This document shows positions 1 to 9,686 of a stretch of DNA of 64,000 bases, piece after piece. Made by a program: the position numbers and the translations under genes. This DNA comes from an uncultured Brevibacillus sp. GTDB lineage: Bacteria; Bacillota; Bacilli; Brevibacillales; Brevibacillaceae. Position 1 is the first letter of the stretch, and each line of letters opens with the position of its first letter. The notes below the pieces were generated by a model. The model did no database searches. It saw only the letters and a list, made by a program, of their open reading frames with translations, and was not told the origin of the DNA. The stretch lies in NCBI RefSeq assembly GCF_947502445.1, contig NZ_CANMZW010000002.1, forward strand, positions 124,001 through 188,000, written 5' to 3'.

Positions 1-1536
1 ACGAGGGATCTTGAAGTGCGCAATCTTTCCTTCGCAATAGGAACGTATTTCTGCTTCGGTCAAATCCGTATCTGGTTTTACGCGGATGCAAGCCAGTACC
101 TGTTCTCCGTATTTTGGATCTGGTACACCAACCACCTGTACATCGAGAATTTTGGGGTGGGTGTACAGAAATTCCTCGATCTCGCGCGGATAAATATTCT
201 CTCCTCCGCGGATAATCAGGTCCTTTAGTCTGCCGGTAATTTTGTAATAGCCTTCTTCATCTACTGTCGCCAAATCTCCTGTGTGCAGCCAACCATCAGC
301 ATCGATTGCCTTTTCAGTCTGATCAGGCATGTTATAGTATCCTTTCATCACCAGGTATCCGCGTGTGCACAATTCTCCCTGGACACCTGGAAGAAGGCTT
401 TCTCCTGTTGCAGGATCAATAATTTTTGCTTCCACGCCTTCATGAAGCCGTCCCACCGTAGCTACCTTTCGCTCAATCGAATCCTCCGGTCTTGTCTGGG
501 TAATTACTGGAGATGACTCTGTTTGCCCGTATGCGATCGTAATGTCTCGTATCCCCATCTTGTCGACGACATTTTTCATCACTTCAATCGGGCACAAGGA
601 ACCCGCCATGATTCCTGTTCGTAACGAGCCGAGGTCACGATCCGCAAAGGTTGGATGGTTCAATTCGGCGATGAACATGGTCGGTACACCGTACAAGGCC
701 GTGCATCGCTCCTGCTCGACGATCGAGAGGACCAGTCCTGGATCAAATGCAGTTACAGGTACCATCGTCGCTCCTGTGGCCACGCAAGCGAGCGTGCCCA
801 TTACGCAGCCAAAGCAGTGGAAAAAGGGAACGGGAATACATACCCTGTCTTCTACGCCCAAGCCTTGGCACTCGGCAACCTTTATCGCATTGTTAACGAT
901 GTTCACATGAGAGAGCATGACCCCTTTTGGAAATCCTGTCGTACCGGATGTGTATTGCATATTGATTACATCGTCAGGATGGAGCGATTTCTGTCTATCG
1001 ACACGTTCCTCTTCTGTAACCTGCTCTGATCGCTCCAAAAGGTCCTTCCAGAGGAACATCCCAGGTTGGCGTTCTTCTCCTAAAAAGATCACATTTTTCA
1101 AGTGAGGGAGTCGCTTTGATTTGAGCTCCCCTGGTTTGCACTCTGCCAGCTCAGGACAAATTTCTCTAATCATCTCCATATAACTGGCATCTCGATACGA
1201 TTCAATCAAGAGCAGCGTGGTTGATTCAGATTGACGCAGCAAATATTCCAGCTCATGTGCTCGATAGCTGGTATTGACTGTCACGAGCACCGCGCCCATT
1301 TTTGCCGTAGCAAATTGGGAAATGACCCATTCAGGAACGTTTGTCGCCCAGATTGCTACATTTTGTCCTTTTTCAATTCCCAACGACATGAAGCCTCTGG
1401 CTGCCTGGTTGCATATTTCCTGAAATTGCCCGAATGTATACCGGAGTGATTTCTCCTGGTAAACGACTGCTTCTTTTTCCTGATAGAGTCCGGCTGTTTC
1501 ATCCAATAAATCACCAATGGTAATGGATCGAAGCAT
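1..1536 (-). CDS. AMP-binding acyl-CoA synthetase, 3' end cut by window edge
   Basis: An ATP-dependent acyl-CoA ligase of the ANL superfamily, which activates a carboxylic acid through an acyl-adenylate to a CoA thioester in the cytoplasm. I translated the minus strand from the ATG at 1536, which follows an AGGGGGAG Shine-Dalgarno; 512 codons are open to base 1. The phosphate-binding loop YTSGTTGFPKG lies near residues 195-205, and the last residues include IAHFKIPR, which in this family sits near the catalytic lysine loop, so only about 30-40 residues are missing. Family membership is secure. The substrate (fatty acid, propionate or aromatic acid) cannot be read from sequence alone. The gene appears to stand alone. 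Confidence 0.9.
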   Translation of the reverse strand, partial: MLRSITIGDLLDETAGLYQEKEAVVYQEKSLRYTFGQFQEICNQAARGFMSLGIEKGQNVAIWATNVPEWVISQFATAKMGAVLVTVNTSYRAHELEYLLRQSESTTLLLIESYRDASYMEMIREICPELAECKPGELKSKRLPHLKNVIFLGEERQPGMFLWKDLLERSEQVTEEERVDRQKSLHPDDVINMQYTSGTTGFPKGVMLSHVNIVNNAIKVAECQGLGVEDRVCIPVPFFHCFGCVMGTLACVATGATMVPVTAFDPGLVLSIVEQERCTALYGVPTMFIAELNHPTFADRDLGSLRTGIMAGSLCPIEVMKNVVDKMGIRDITIAYGQTESSPVITQTRPEDSIERKVATVGRLHEGVEAKIIDPATGESLLPGVQGELCTRGYLVMKGYYNMPDQTEKAIDADGWLHTGDLATVDEEGYYKITGRLKDLIIRGGENIYPREIEEFLYTHPKILDVQVVGVPDPKYGEQVLACIRVKPDTDLTEAEIRSYCEGKIAHFKIPR

Positions 1537-1624
1537 AAAAAGCTCCCCCTCTTTAATAATTCAGACTATTCAGCTATATACAATCATGATTCTTCTTCTT
1601 TCCAGCCTATTCCTGCTCGAATGC

Positions 1625-1656
1625 AAAAAGAAAAGCGTCCCTCAATTGGAACGCTT
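1625..1656 (-). terminator. intrinsic terminator after the 1662-2138 gene
   Basis: On the minus strand, AAGCG(T)TCC and GGACGCTT arms close a short loop and are followed by a T-rich run (complement of 1625-1634). It sits 6 bases past the stop codon. Confidence 0.75.
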
Positions 1657-1661
1657 GCTTC

Positions 1662-2138
1662 TTATTTGACCACAAATTTTTGTGTAGCTTCCACCTTGTA
1701 CGGCAGATGGTTGCTGTAGTTTAGCTCTACGCGAATTTCATGCTCACCTTTGGGCAGCTTTTTCAGCAAGAACTCTGGGTGATAGATCATCCCTTTTGCT
1801 TCCCCATCAATATACAAGTGCGCATGTCCTTGACCAAATACAGGCTTTTGGTTCAGCTCGCCATTATCCTGGACAAACTGAAAGTTCTGCGTGAGCAAGG
1901 AGACTTCTGCTGTAGTGCCGTCGACCTTGATATCCATGTTCAACAACGGTTTTTCCGTGCTGGTCGGCTGGCTATCTAACGTAGTAGCCGCTGTGGGAAT
2001 ACTCGCTTCTCCTGGTCGGTACGAGTCTGAGACGTGCAGAGGATCTTTCACCAATAGCACGATTCCTGCCACCAGGACCACGACGAAGACGATTCCACCT
2101 AAAATGAGATTGCGCATACTGATAATAAAGACCTTCAT
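1662..2138 (-). CDS. membrane-anchored protein with an HxHxYxDG motif
   Basis: A protein of about 158 residues with one N-terminal membrane anchor (roughly residues 8-30, rich in I/V/L/G) and an outside domain of about 125 residues. I chose the ATG at 2138, preceded by GGGAGAG, over a GTG at 2171. The outer domain contains GHAHLYIDG and ends in a strand pattern (KGEHEIRVELNYSNHLPY), which suggests a small beta-sandwich resembling YtkA-like or DUF4399-like domains. The two spaced histidines could bind metal, but this is only inference. No operon partner is evident; yajQ lies upstream on the same strand with about 90 bases between. I do not recognise a named gene. Confidence 0.7.
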   Translation of the reverse strand: MKVFIISMRNLILGGIVFVVVLVAGIVLLVKDPLHVSDSYRPGEASIPTAATTLDSQPTSTEKPLLNMDIKVDGTTAEVSLLTQNFQFVQDNGELNQKPVFGQGHAHLYIDGEAKGMIYHPEFLLKKLPKGEHEIRVELNYSNHLPYKVEATQKFVVK

Positions 2139-2229
2139 GTCTCTACTCTCCCTTTCGCAAGTGCTTGTCACCTATTAGTACATGCATACGCAAGGAGGTA
2201 GAGAGTTAGAAGCAAAACTTTTCTAGTAA

Positions 2230-2721
2230 TTAGCGATAGTTGATAAATTGAACGTCCAGTGGCAAGTCTGCTTTGCGAATAGCGTGGATGACTTGCTGGA
2301 GCTCGTCTTTGCTTTTGCCAGTCACACGGATCTGATCATCCTGAATTTGCGTTTTTACCTTTAGCCCTGCTTCTTTAATAATCGTATTGATTTTTTTCGC
2401 ATTGTCTTTATCGATGCCTTGAACCAGCTTGACGCGCTGACGTACAGTACCGCCTGCTGCTGGCTCGACTTTCCCATAATCCAGGTTTTTGATCGGTACA
2501 TCGCGTTTTACTAGCTTTCCAAGTAAAATGTCTTTCACCTGGGTTAGCTTGAAATCATCATCCGAGATCAGCACGAGCTCCTCTTTCTCCAGAGAGATGC
2601 TGCTTTTGCTTCCTTTAAAATCGAAGCGATTTTCAATTTCTTTCAGTGCAGTCTGAATCGCATTGTTTACCTCAGACATCTCTACTTTGGAAACGATATC
2701 AAACGAGCTTTCTTTACTCAT
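2230..2721 (-). CDS. yajQ: YajQ family nucleotide-binding protein
   Basis: A 163-residue cytoplasmic protein of the UPF0234/YajQ family, about the usual length. It begins [20 protein letters not shown], contains NRFDFKGS near residue 33 and [16 protein letters not shown]-like sequence (here [17 protein letters not shown]) near 125, all hallmarks of the family. A homologue in Xanthomonas binds cyclic di-GMP, while others bind nucleotides or nucleic acid. Whether this one binds c-di-GMP is unknown, but it is of interest given the c-di-GMP-linked operon at 17222-24304. The gene appears monocistronic. Confidence 0.92.
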   Translation of the reverse strand: MSKESSFDIVSKVEMSEVNNAIQTALKEIENRFDFKGSKSSISLEKEELVLISDDDFKLTQVKDILLGKLVKRDVPIKNLDYGKVEPAAGGTVRQRVKLVQGIDKDNAKKINTIIKEAGLKVKTQIQDDQIRVTGKSKDELQQVIHAIRKADLPLDVQFINYR

Positions 2722-2765
2722 TCGTATTTCCCCTTTCTCGTTTTATCGTTACGTGTCCTCTGCTA

Positions 2766-3003
2766 TTAGATCGCCTTTACTCTACCACCATCTACGAGAA
2801 GTGCCTGACCGGTCACGTAGCTATTTGCTGGCGACGCCAAAAACGTCACCATGCGAGCAAACTCATCTGGATGACCGTAACGGCCAAGTGGTATTTGTTT
2901 TTCCCAATTTGCGCGAACCTCATCAGTACTGATGCTCTCTGCCCCTGCGCTTAAACCGTCCAATTGTGTTACACGATCGGTAGCGATCCGCCCAGGTCCA
3001 ATC
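2766..3003 (-). pseudogene. 3' remnant of a short-chain dehydrogenase gene
   Basis: The minus-strand reading frame matches only the last third of a classical SDR oxidoreductase. It begins at [10 protein letters not shown] (about 3003) and runs through [18 protein letters not shown] to the C-terminal [10 protein letters not shown] signature before its stop at 2766. The N-terminal Rossmann fold (TGxxxGIG), the catalytic Ser and the YxxxK motif are absent. Upstream the frame reaches a stop within about 15 codons, with no plausible start and no SDR-like sequence in the other frames. The gene has therefore lost about 180 N-terminal codons. A 65-residue internal start exists, but a functional product is unlikely. 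Confidence 0.8.
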
Positions 3004-3103
3004 GTGCAATGGCCGTTTTCCCTTGAAGCTGCAAACCCCTGTCCATTCTCCTTTCAAGCGATCTCGTTATGTATGCTTATTCCTTTATTCTACCGAACTT
3101 TCA

Positions 3104-3148
3104 AACGAACGAAAAGAAAAAGAGAAGGGTTTTTGCACTCCCCTTCTC
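3104..3148 (-). terminator. intrinsic terminator of the RND efflux operon
   Basis: The GAGAAGGG/CCCTTCTC stem (3122-3129 with 3141-3148) is followed on the minus strand by a long pyrimidine/T run (3104-3121), 13 bases past the pump stop codon. Confidence 0.85.
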
Positions 3149-3160
3149 CTCTCTCCTTGT

Positions 3161-6100
3161 TTACAAATCGGTATCTTGTGGCAGTTTCTCCTTGAGTGCC
3201 TTTTTGCTCTCTCGCTTTTGCTTACGCGCTTCTTTGCGCGCGAGCCGGCGTTCTTTTGCCCCCTCAAACAATGAGTACAAAACTGGCACGAGAACCAGAG
3301 TTACCATCGTATGGAAGATCAAGCCAGAGATAACGGCAGTCGCGAGAGGCGCTTCCAGGTCGGAGCCCTCCGCCATCGCGAGCCCCATCGGGAGCATCCC
3401 GAGGATCGCTGTCAGCTTGGTCATGATAACTGGACGTACCCGATCCTTCGTCCCTTGAATGATCGCTTCGCCTGTCTTCATTCCACGATTTCTAAGCAGG
3501 TTGATTCGGTCGATCAGCAATATCGCATTCGAAACGACAATACCGACCAGCATGATAATCCCAATCATCGCGAGCTCTCCAAACACCCGCTGGGTTATGA
3601 CAAACCCAATCACTACGCCCACTAATGCCATCGGTATAGTCAGCAAAATGATAAACGGTTGGGACAAACGACCAAACTGTGCAACCATGATCACGTAAAT
3701 CAAGGCGAGGACACCAACGAATACAAAGATTCCTTGTGTCATGTTGGCACTTTGCTCTTTCAGCTTTCCTGCGATTTCGATTTTGAGTCCTGCCGGAACC
3801 GCTAATGTCGCCAATTTCTCATTGATTTCGCGGCCAACTGTTCCGAGGTCAGTACCTTGCATTTCGGCTGATACTTTTACGATGCGATGACCTTTATCAT
3901 GAGTAATGGTCACAGGTGATTTGCTGTACGTGATGTCAACTAAGTCTACAAGCGGTACTTGCGCGCCATTTTTTGCGCTTACGGTTACATTGCGCAGTTG
4001 ATCAGGGTGTTTCAGCCAATTGTCTGGCATCTTGGCGATCACATCTACCTCGATTCCATGCTTCGTAATGGAGGTGATTTGCTGATTACCAATCATCATG
4101 CTCAGCTGTTGCAAGAGTGAACGATGATCGACATCAAGACGAGCTAGCGCATCTTGCTTAGGTACGAGCGTTACTTTTTCTTTTCCCTCTTTAAAGTCGT
4201 TGCGGATATTATCCAACCCTGGGATCGTCGCCAGCATGCCTTCTACTTCCGTGGCAAGCTTGCTCATCGGCTCCATTTCTTCCCCGACAATATCCAGTTG
4301 AATCGGTGCACTCGTTCCTTGACTACCGAACGATGTGGAAATGGAATCGACTTCAGGGATGGACTTCAGCTTTTCATTAATATCGAGCGTTAATGCATCC
4401 TTGTCTCTCTCACGCTGGCTCTTTGGCTTCAAGGAGATGAAGATTTCTGAGCTTTCCTTTGAGGAGAAGAAAAAGATATCATTAACTTCAGGGATTTGCC
4501 GTAATGCATCCTCAGCTGTAAGCCCAGCTTTTTGCGAACGCTCCAAGGTAGAGCCGGTAGGCATTTGAATCGTGGCAAATACAAGGTTTTCATTCGGATT
4601 AATACCTTGCCCCATCTTCATAAATGGCATCAGGAATACTACGCCAACAAGCATTGCCAATGATAGAATCAATGTTTTGACACGATGGCGCAAAGCTAAT
4701 TTAAGTAAGCTGTTGAATGCGCGATTAATCGCATTTTCTTTTCCTTCACCTTCGATGGAAGCATTTTTGTCCTTCTGCAAGAATCGATCAGAGAACACAG
4801 GTACAAAGAAAAAGGCTGCAATCGTCGATGCAATGATCGCTGATGATACCGTAAAAGCAATTGTCGTCAGGATCGGCTTTAGCCAGTCTTCAAAATCAGC
4901 GAAAATGAGTGGCAAAAATACGATAATAATCGTCAGCTGCGATGTAAAAACAGGTGTCAATACTTCCCTTGTCCCTTTTACAATCGCTTGCGACAGCGGT
5001 TCGCCCTTCTCTCGGAAATGATAAATGCTTTCCAGTACAACAATCGCTGCGTCCACGATCAGACCGACCGAAAGACTCATTGACAAGAGCGTAATCATGT
5101 CGATATTGTAGCCACCGAGTTTCATCGCGATAAACGTCATGAAAGCGGAAAGCGGAAGTGTCGTTGCAATAACCAGGGTCACTCGCCAGTTACGGAGGAA
5201 GACGAACAAGATAATGATCGCCAGCGCACCACCGATCATAACGTCGCGACTCAGGTTGGAAACAGCGTGTTGAATGTAGGACACCGCTTCGAACATGACC
5301 TTCATTTTATACTGACCGTTCGCCTCAGCATTGATTTCACGGACCACATCTTCTACCAGGCCTTGTGTCGTGATCAAATCACTGCCATCAGCTCGCGATA
5401 CGCTCAGGTGAACAAATACGTTCCCATTGGTAAGTGCAACGGAGTTTTTCACTTTCCCACGCAAATCCTCTATCGTTGCGAGCTGATCCAATGTGACTGT
5501 TCCGTTTGGTGTATTGATAGGCAGCACAGTCATTTCTTGAACGGAATTGTATGTGTTATCAATCATGACAACCGTATCGAAACCGGTATTTTCCAATGTG
5601 CCGATCGCTTGCTTCCAGTTTGTTTCCTTCATCTGGGAAATAACCTCTTCAGGTGTTGTCCGGTAAGCATTGAGGCGTTCTGGCAGTAAGGTGATCGCAA
5701 TCTGATTTTCAAAGCTCCTATCGGAGACTTTCACTTCCTTTACTCCTGGTACTTCTTCAATTCTATCTTTTATCGTCGTTTTGGCGATACTCAGCATAGC
5801 CTGAGGATCTGCCCCAACCAACGCATAATCAATCATTTGTTCGTCACCAAAATTCATTTGGGAAACGTTGACTGTATCTACTGCTTTAGGAAAGCCGTTA
5901 CGCAAGCGATTCACTGCATTTTGTACATCTTGCTTGGCTTGTTCTCCTCTACCCTCTTTCGCTTTGATCGTCATGTTGACATAGCCCGTGCCTGTGTTTG
6001 AAGAATATTCCTTGATATCGGCTAGGGTCTTCAATTCCTGCTCAATTTTTTTCGTGATCTTTTCTTCCATCTCTTCTGGAGGAAGTGACCCACCTGAAAT

Positions 6101-6247
6101 ATTTACAGAGAGCATCGGGAAGTTCGTCTTCGGAACCAGCTCGATGTTAAAGCTCATTAATGAGCCTAGTCCCGCAATCACGAGCAAAAACGTAAAGAGG
6201 TAGACGATTAACCGTCTTTTTAGCAAAAAGAGAATCATCTTGTTCAT
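3161..6247 (-). CDS. RND family efflux transporter permease (AcrB/SwrC type)
   Basis: An inner-membrane proton-driven multidrug or lipopeptide exporter of 1028 residues, the normal RND length. The start is an ATG at 6247 preceded by AGGGAGAA. One N-terminal membrane helix (about 10-32), a large outside loop, a helix cluster near 330-560, a second outside loop and a final helix cluster near 830-1000 give the usual duplicated 6+6 arrangement. TM4 contains GLIVDAAIVV (about 395-404), with only one of the two acidic residues typical of AcrB. The C-terminus is strongly basic. The adaptor gene ends 3 bases upstream, so the two form an operon. In B. subtilis the related SwrC protects against surfactin; a comparable role here is inference. 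Confidence 0.93.
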   Translation of the reverse strand: MNKMILFLLKRRLIVYLFTFLLVIAGLGSLMSFNIELVPKTNFPMLSVNISGGSLPPEEMEEKITKKIEQELKTLADIKEYSSNTGTGYVNMTIKAKEGRGEQAKQDVQNAVNRLRNGFPKAVDTVNVSQMNFGDEQMIDYALVGADPQAMLSIAKTTIKDRIEEVPGVKEVKVSDRSFENQIAITLLPERLNAYRTTPEEVISQMKETNWKQAIGTLENTGFDTVVMIDNTYNSVQEMTVLPINTPNGTVTLDQLATIEDLRGKVKNSVALTNGNVFVHLSVSRADGSDLITTQGLVEDVVREINAEANGQYKMKVMFEAVSYIQHAVSNLSRDVMIGGALAIIILFVFLRNWRVTLVIATTLPLSAFMTFIAMKLGGYNIDMITLLSMSLSVGLIVDAAIVVLESIYHFREKGEPLSQAIVKGTREVLTPVFTSQLTIIIVFLPLIFADFEDWLKPILTTIAFTVSSAIIASTIAAFFFVPVFSDRFLQKDKNASIEGEGKENAINRAFNSLLKLALRHRVKTLILSLAMLVGVVFLMPFMKMGQGINPNENLVFATIQMPTGSTLERSQKAGLTAEDALRQIPEVNDIFFFSSKESSEIFISLKPKSQRERDKDALTLDINEKLKSIPEVDSISTSFGSQGTSAPIQLDIVGEEMEPMSKLATEVEGMLATIPGLDNIRNDFKEGKEKVTLVPKQDALARLDVDHRSLLQQLSMMIGNQQITSITKHGIEVDVIAKMPDNWLKHPDQLRNVTVSAKNGAQVPLVDLVDITYSKSPVTITHDKGHRIVKVSAEMQGTDLGTVGREINEKLATLAVPAGLKIEIAGKLKEQSANMTQGIFVFVGVLALIYVIMVAQFGRLSQPFIILLTIPMALVGVVIGFVITQRVFGELAMIGIIMLVGIVVSNAILLIDRINLLRNRGMKTGEAIIQGTKDRVRPVIMTKLTAILGMLPMGLAMAEGSDLEAPLATAVISGLIFHTMVTLVLVPVLYSLFEGAKERRLARKEARKQKRESKKALKEKLPQDTDL

Positions 6248-6250
6248 GCT

Positions 6251-7480
6251 CTATTCTCCCTTCGCCTCAACTTTTTGCCCCTCGACGTAGAACGTGATTC
6301 CACTGCGCAAAAGCTGGTCTCCTTCTTTGATTCCAGAAACAACTTCAATCTGGTCATCGACCATCTGTCCTGTTTTGACCTGTTTTTTCACAGTCAAGCC
6401 ATTTTCGACTGCCATCACATAATGCTGCTCTTGACTTACGCCGACACTTTCCAGCGGAACGAGGAAGCCGTTGACTTTGCGTGGCATTTCCACAACAGCT
6501 GCCATTCCACCACGCCAGTAGCCATCGGAGTTTGGAATCGTTACTTCCACGCGGTATTTACCTGTCTGCTTGTCAACGACTGGCGAGACAAACGTAACTG
6601 TTCCTTCACTCTTTTTGCCATCATCAGATGCAGCCTGTACCTTTGCTTTCTCTTGGAACTGGCTGATCAAATCGTTTGTTACGTCCAACGTCACCTTTAC
6701 CTCTGACAGATCAACCAGATGGATGATATTCTCACCAGGAGATGCTTGCTCGCCAACCTGCTTGTAAACATCTACGATCGTCCCGGAGAAAGGGGCTTGA
6801 ATCTTGGCATCATCCAGGCTCTTTTTGGCCCGTTCAACCTGTCCACTCGCTTGCTTGATCGAAGCATTCGCCAAAGCGATATCCTCTGGCTGTGCCCCGC
6901 GCATCAGCTCATCTAACGCCAGCTGGGCATCTCTTACAGAAATTTCTGCTTGAGAGAGGCCACGTCTTCGTTCATTTATTTCGCTTTGCGAAATAGCTCC
7001 TCCGGCTAATAGTTTTTCATCCGTTGCGACATCCTGCTTCGCTTTTTCCAATTTTTCCTGCGCACTTTTGACTTGCAGACGCTGCTTTTCAATCGCTTCT
7101 GCTGTTGCTCCTTTGAGTGTCTTTGTACGACGTGCTGTCGCCTCTTCTACCTGGCTTGCAGCTGCCTCTACTTCTCTCTGGAAGTACTTGGCGTCCAATG
7201 TTGCCAAGACTTGACCTTGGGAAATTTTCGTTCCCTTGATTGCTGAAATTGTAGAGATTGTTCCTCCGGTTCCGAACGGCAGCGTGGCATCACGTTTTGC
7301 CTCGACCATTCCCGTTACCCGCAGTAATACTGGGCTGCTTTCCTTTTTAACCGTGACTACCTCCACTACCTTTGCTTTTACTTCTGCCTCTGCCTGCTGT
7401 GGTGTTTCAGCAGCCGGTCCGCCGCAGCCAGTCGTGACGAACAAAAGTGAAGCCAGAACAACCGACACTCGTTTTTTCAC
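6251..7480 (-). CDS. RND efflux adaptor (membrane fusion protein), lipoprotein
   Basis: The HlyD/AcrA-type adaptor that partners the adjacent permease. I chose a GTG at 7480, which has TGGAGG 7 bases upstream, over an upstream ATG at 7507; this gives 409 residues. The N-terminus is a lipoprotein signal with the probable acylated Cys19 in VTTGCGG. A biotinyl-lipoyl-like half domain lies near residues 55-90, a long coiled-coil hairpin spans about 90-205 (E/A/K/Q rich), then the second lipoyl half (APFSGTIVDV) and beta-barrel domains follow. The pair is transcribed adaptor first and ends in the terminator at 3104-3148. Confidence 0.92.
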   Translation of the reverse strand: MKKRVSVVLASLLFVTTGCGGPAAETPQQAEAEVKAKVVEVVTVKKESSPVLLRVTGMVEAKRDATLPFGTGGTISTISAIKGTKISQGQVLATLDAKYFQREVEAAASQVEEATARRTKTLKGATAEAIEKQRLQVKSAQEKLEKAKQDVATDEKLLAGGAISQSEINERRRGLSQAEISVRDAQLALDELMRGAQPEDIALANASIKQASGQVERAKKSLDDAKIQAPFSGTIVDVYKQVGEQASPGENIIHLVDLSEVKVTLDVTNDLISQFQEKAKVQAASDDGKKSEGTVTFVSPVVDKQTGKYRVEVTIPNSDGYWRGGMAAVVEMPRKVNGFLVPLESVGVSQEQHYVMAVENGLTVKKQVKTGQMVDDQIEVVSGIKEGDQLLRSGITFYVEGQKVEAKGE

Positions 7481-7673
7481 AGTGATTCCTCCAAGTTTTA
7501 CAATCATTCCCTTGCGTTATTGTGCCAGTTTTTCCCTACACTGCAAAACAGTCACCGGATGGAACTTCCTCTCCGTCCCAAGTCGGAGAAAATGCGCAAG
7601 TCAAAAGTATATACGATGGAAATATCATTCAGTTACCGTTTTTTAGTTGTTTTTCCGCGAAAAGGATTAACAT

Positions 7674-7706
7674 GAAAAAACAGCCAAGGAATCATCCCTT
7701 GGCTGT
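7674..7706 (-). terminator. intrinsic terminator of pepF
   Basis: A 10-bp ACAGCCAAGG/CCTTGGCTGT stem is followed by T6 on the minus strand, about 33 bases past the pepF stop. Confidence 0.9.
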
Positions 7707-7739
7707 CATTTTGCTCTGACCATTTTTTAGCTCAGTAAC

Positions 7740-9548
7740 CTATTCTCCTACAAGCTGCTCCATTTCTTCTAAGAGGCCTTTGAATACACTTAGTGCCTCT
7801 GCAATTGGAGCTGCCGAGGTCATGTCTACTCCCGCTGTCTTGAGCAAATTCAATGGATAATCGGAGCTGCCGCCCTTGAGAAATTGCAGGTAGCGGTCAA
7901 CTGCTGGCTGTCCCTCCTCCAAAATCTGCTTGGAGAGTGAGGTCGCCGCCGAGAAGCCTGTCGCGTACTTATACACATAGAAGTTGCGGTAAAAGTGAGG
8001 AATTCGCGCCCACTCCAAATCAACTTCTTTGTCAACAACCATATCCGGTCCGTGATAAGCTACATTCAATTCCCGATAAATTTCACTCAGAGAGTCAGCT
8101 GTGAGCGGCTCCTCCTGCTCTTCTTTTGCATGGACAATTTTCTCAAACTCGGCAAACATCGTTTGACGGAAAACGGTCCCTCGGAACTGCTCCAGATAGT
8201 AGTTAATCAAATACATCCGCTGCTTTTTGTCCGTCGTCGTTTCAAGCAGATGGTTCATCAACAACGCCTCATTTAGCGTAGAAGCTACCTCGGCAACGAA
8301 AATTTTATAGTCAGCATACGTGTATGGCTGTGCATGATTCGAATGGTAGCTGTGCAGCGCATGTCCCATTTCATGAGCGAGAGTAAACATGTTGTTGACG
8401 TTATCCTGATAGTTCATCAAGACGTATGGATGCGTCGTATAAGCGCCCCATGAGTAAGCTCCGCTGGTCTTCCCTTCATTCTCATGAACATCGATCCAGC
8501 CATTGGAGAAGCCTTCCTCCAGGATGCGTCCATACTCTTCTCCAAGCGGATGCAGTGCTTCCTTGATCGTTGATACCGCCTGGTCGTAAGGTATGTTCAT
8601 CTCCACCTCAGGTACGATCGGCACGTAGAGATCATACATGTGCAGCTCATCTACTCCAAGCAGCTTTTTGCGCAGAGCGATGTATCGATGCATCAGTGGC
8701 AAATGCTCGCGTACCGTAGCAATCAAATTGTCGTACACGGACAAGTCCACATTGTCAGCAAACAGGGCTGCGTATAGGGCAGATGGATATTTGCGCGTGC
8801 GAGCGTAGAACACATCACCTTTGATCGCTGATGTCAGCGAAGCGGCAATCGTATTACGGAATTTCCCGTACGTTTCATACAATGCCTCAAAAGCCTCTTT
8901 GCGCACACGACGATCCTTGCTCTCCATGAACTGCGTATAGCGTCCCTTGGTAAGCTCTACTTCTTCCCCATTTTCGTCTTTAATCATCGGGAATTTCATA
9001 TCGGCATTGTTGAGCATTCCATATATTTTGGATGGGGAGGAAGCGAGCTCGCTCATGTTTGCCAGTAGTGCCTCTTCCTCTGAGGATAACGTATGCGGCT
9101 TAAAGCGCATGATCTCCTCTAGTAGAATACGATAATGCGCAAGGCCTTCTTCCTCTTTGATCCACTTCTTTAGCTCTTCATTGGAAATAGCCAAAATTTC
9201 CGGCTGTATGTAAGAAATCGCACCGTATACTTGTGTGCTCAAACCAGTAGCACGATCGGTTAGACCCTGGTACTTACTGTTGGCATTGTCCTCATCTCGT
9301 CTCATGCGAGCATAGACGTATACCTGATCCAGTGTCTTTAGCAGTTCATCTTGCAATGTCAATGCCTGTAGCAATTGGTTGCCCGATTGACCTAGATGAC
9401 CCTTCAGTGCTGCAATCTGATCAGCAAGCTGCTTGCTTTTCTGTACGTCTTTTTCCCAATCAGCATCGCTTGGATAAATATCTTCCAAACGCCATTTGTA
9501 TTCAGCGGGGACGTCACTGCGTTTAGGCAGTGTTTTGCTTTTGTTCAC
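7740..9548 (-). CDS. pepF: oligoendopeptidase F
   Basis: A cytoplasmic zinc metallopeptidase of family M3 that cleaves short peptides. I favour the GTG at 9548, spaced 8 bases from GAGGGAG, over the GTG at 9557 that abuts it; the product is about 602 residues, typical of PepF. The zinc site HEMGH is near residues 392-396 (LAHEMGHALHS), with the family's downstream helix around FVAEVASTLNEALL providing the third ligand. The N-terminal helical lid region and the PepF-type opening (EYKWRLEDIYPSD) fit. It is a single gene with its own terminator, and the long non-coding element lies upstream. Confidence 0.95.
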   Translation of the reverse strand: MNKSKTLPKRSDVPAEYKWRLEDIYPSDADWEKDVQKSKQLADQIAALKGHLGQSGNQLLQALTLQDELLKTLDQVYVYARMRRDEDNANSKYQGLTDRATGLSTQVYGAISYIQPEILAISNEELKKWIKEEEGLAHYRILLEEIMRFKPHTLSSEEEALLANMSELASSPSKIYGMLNNADMKFPMIKDENGEEVELTKGRYTQFMESKDRRVRKEAFEALYETYGKFRNTIAASLTSAIKGDVFYARTRKYPSALYAALFADNVDLSVYDNLIATVREHLPLMHRYIALRKKLLGVDELHMYDLYVPIVPEVEMNIPYDQAVSTIKEALHPLGEEYGRILEEGFSNGWIDVHENEGKTSGAYSWGAYTTHPYVLMNYQDNVNNMFTLAHEMGHALHSYHSNHAQPYTYADYKIFVAEVASTLNEALLMNHLLETTTDKKQRMYLINYYLEQFRGTVFRQTMFAEFEKIVHAKEEQEEPLTADSLSEIYRELNVAYHGPDMVVDKEVDLEWARIPHFYRNFYVYKYATGFSAATSLSKQILEEGQPAVDRYLQFLKGGSSDYPLNLLKTAGVDMTSAAPIAEALSVFKGLLEEMEQLVGE

Positions 9549-9686
9549 CGTGATCACTCCCTCGGATTCATGTCTTCGATATGGTCAAATCATCCATATT
9601 CTTATCCTATCCTATTCTGTTATTCGGTTCAAATGAGAAGAAAACCTTTATTCAAAGAGCAAGGCGTCTTTGTTGCTGTTGTTCGT

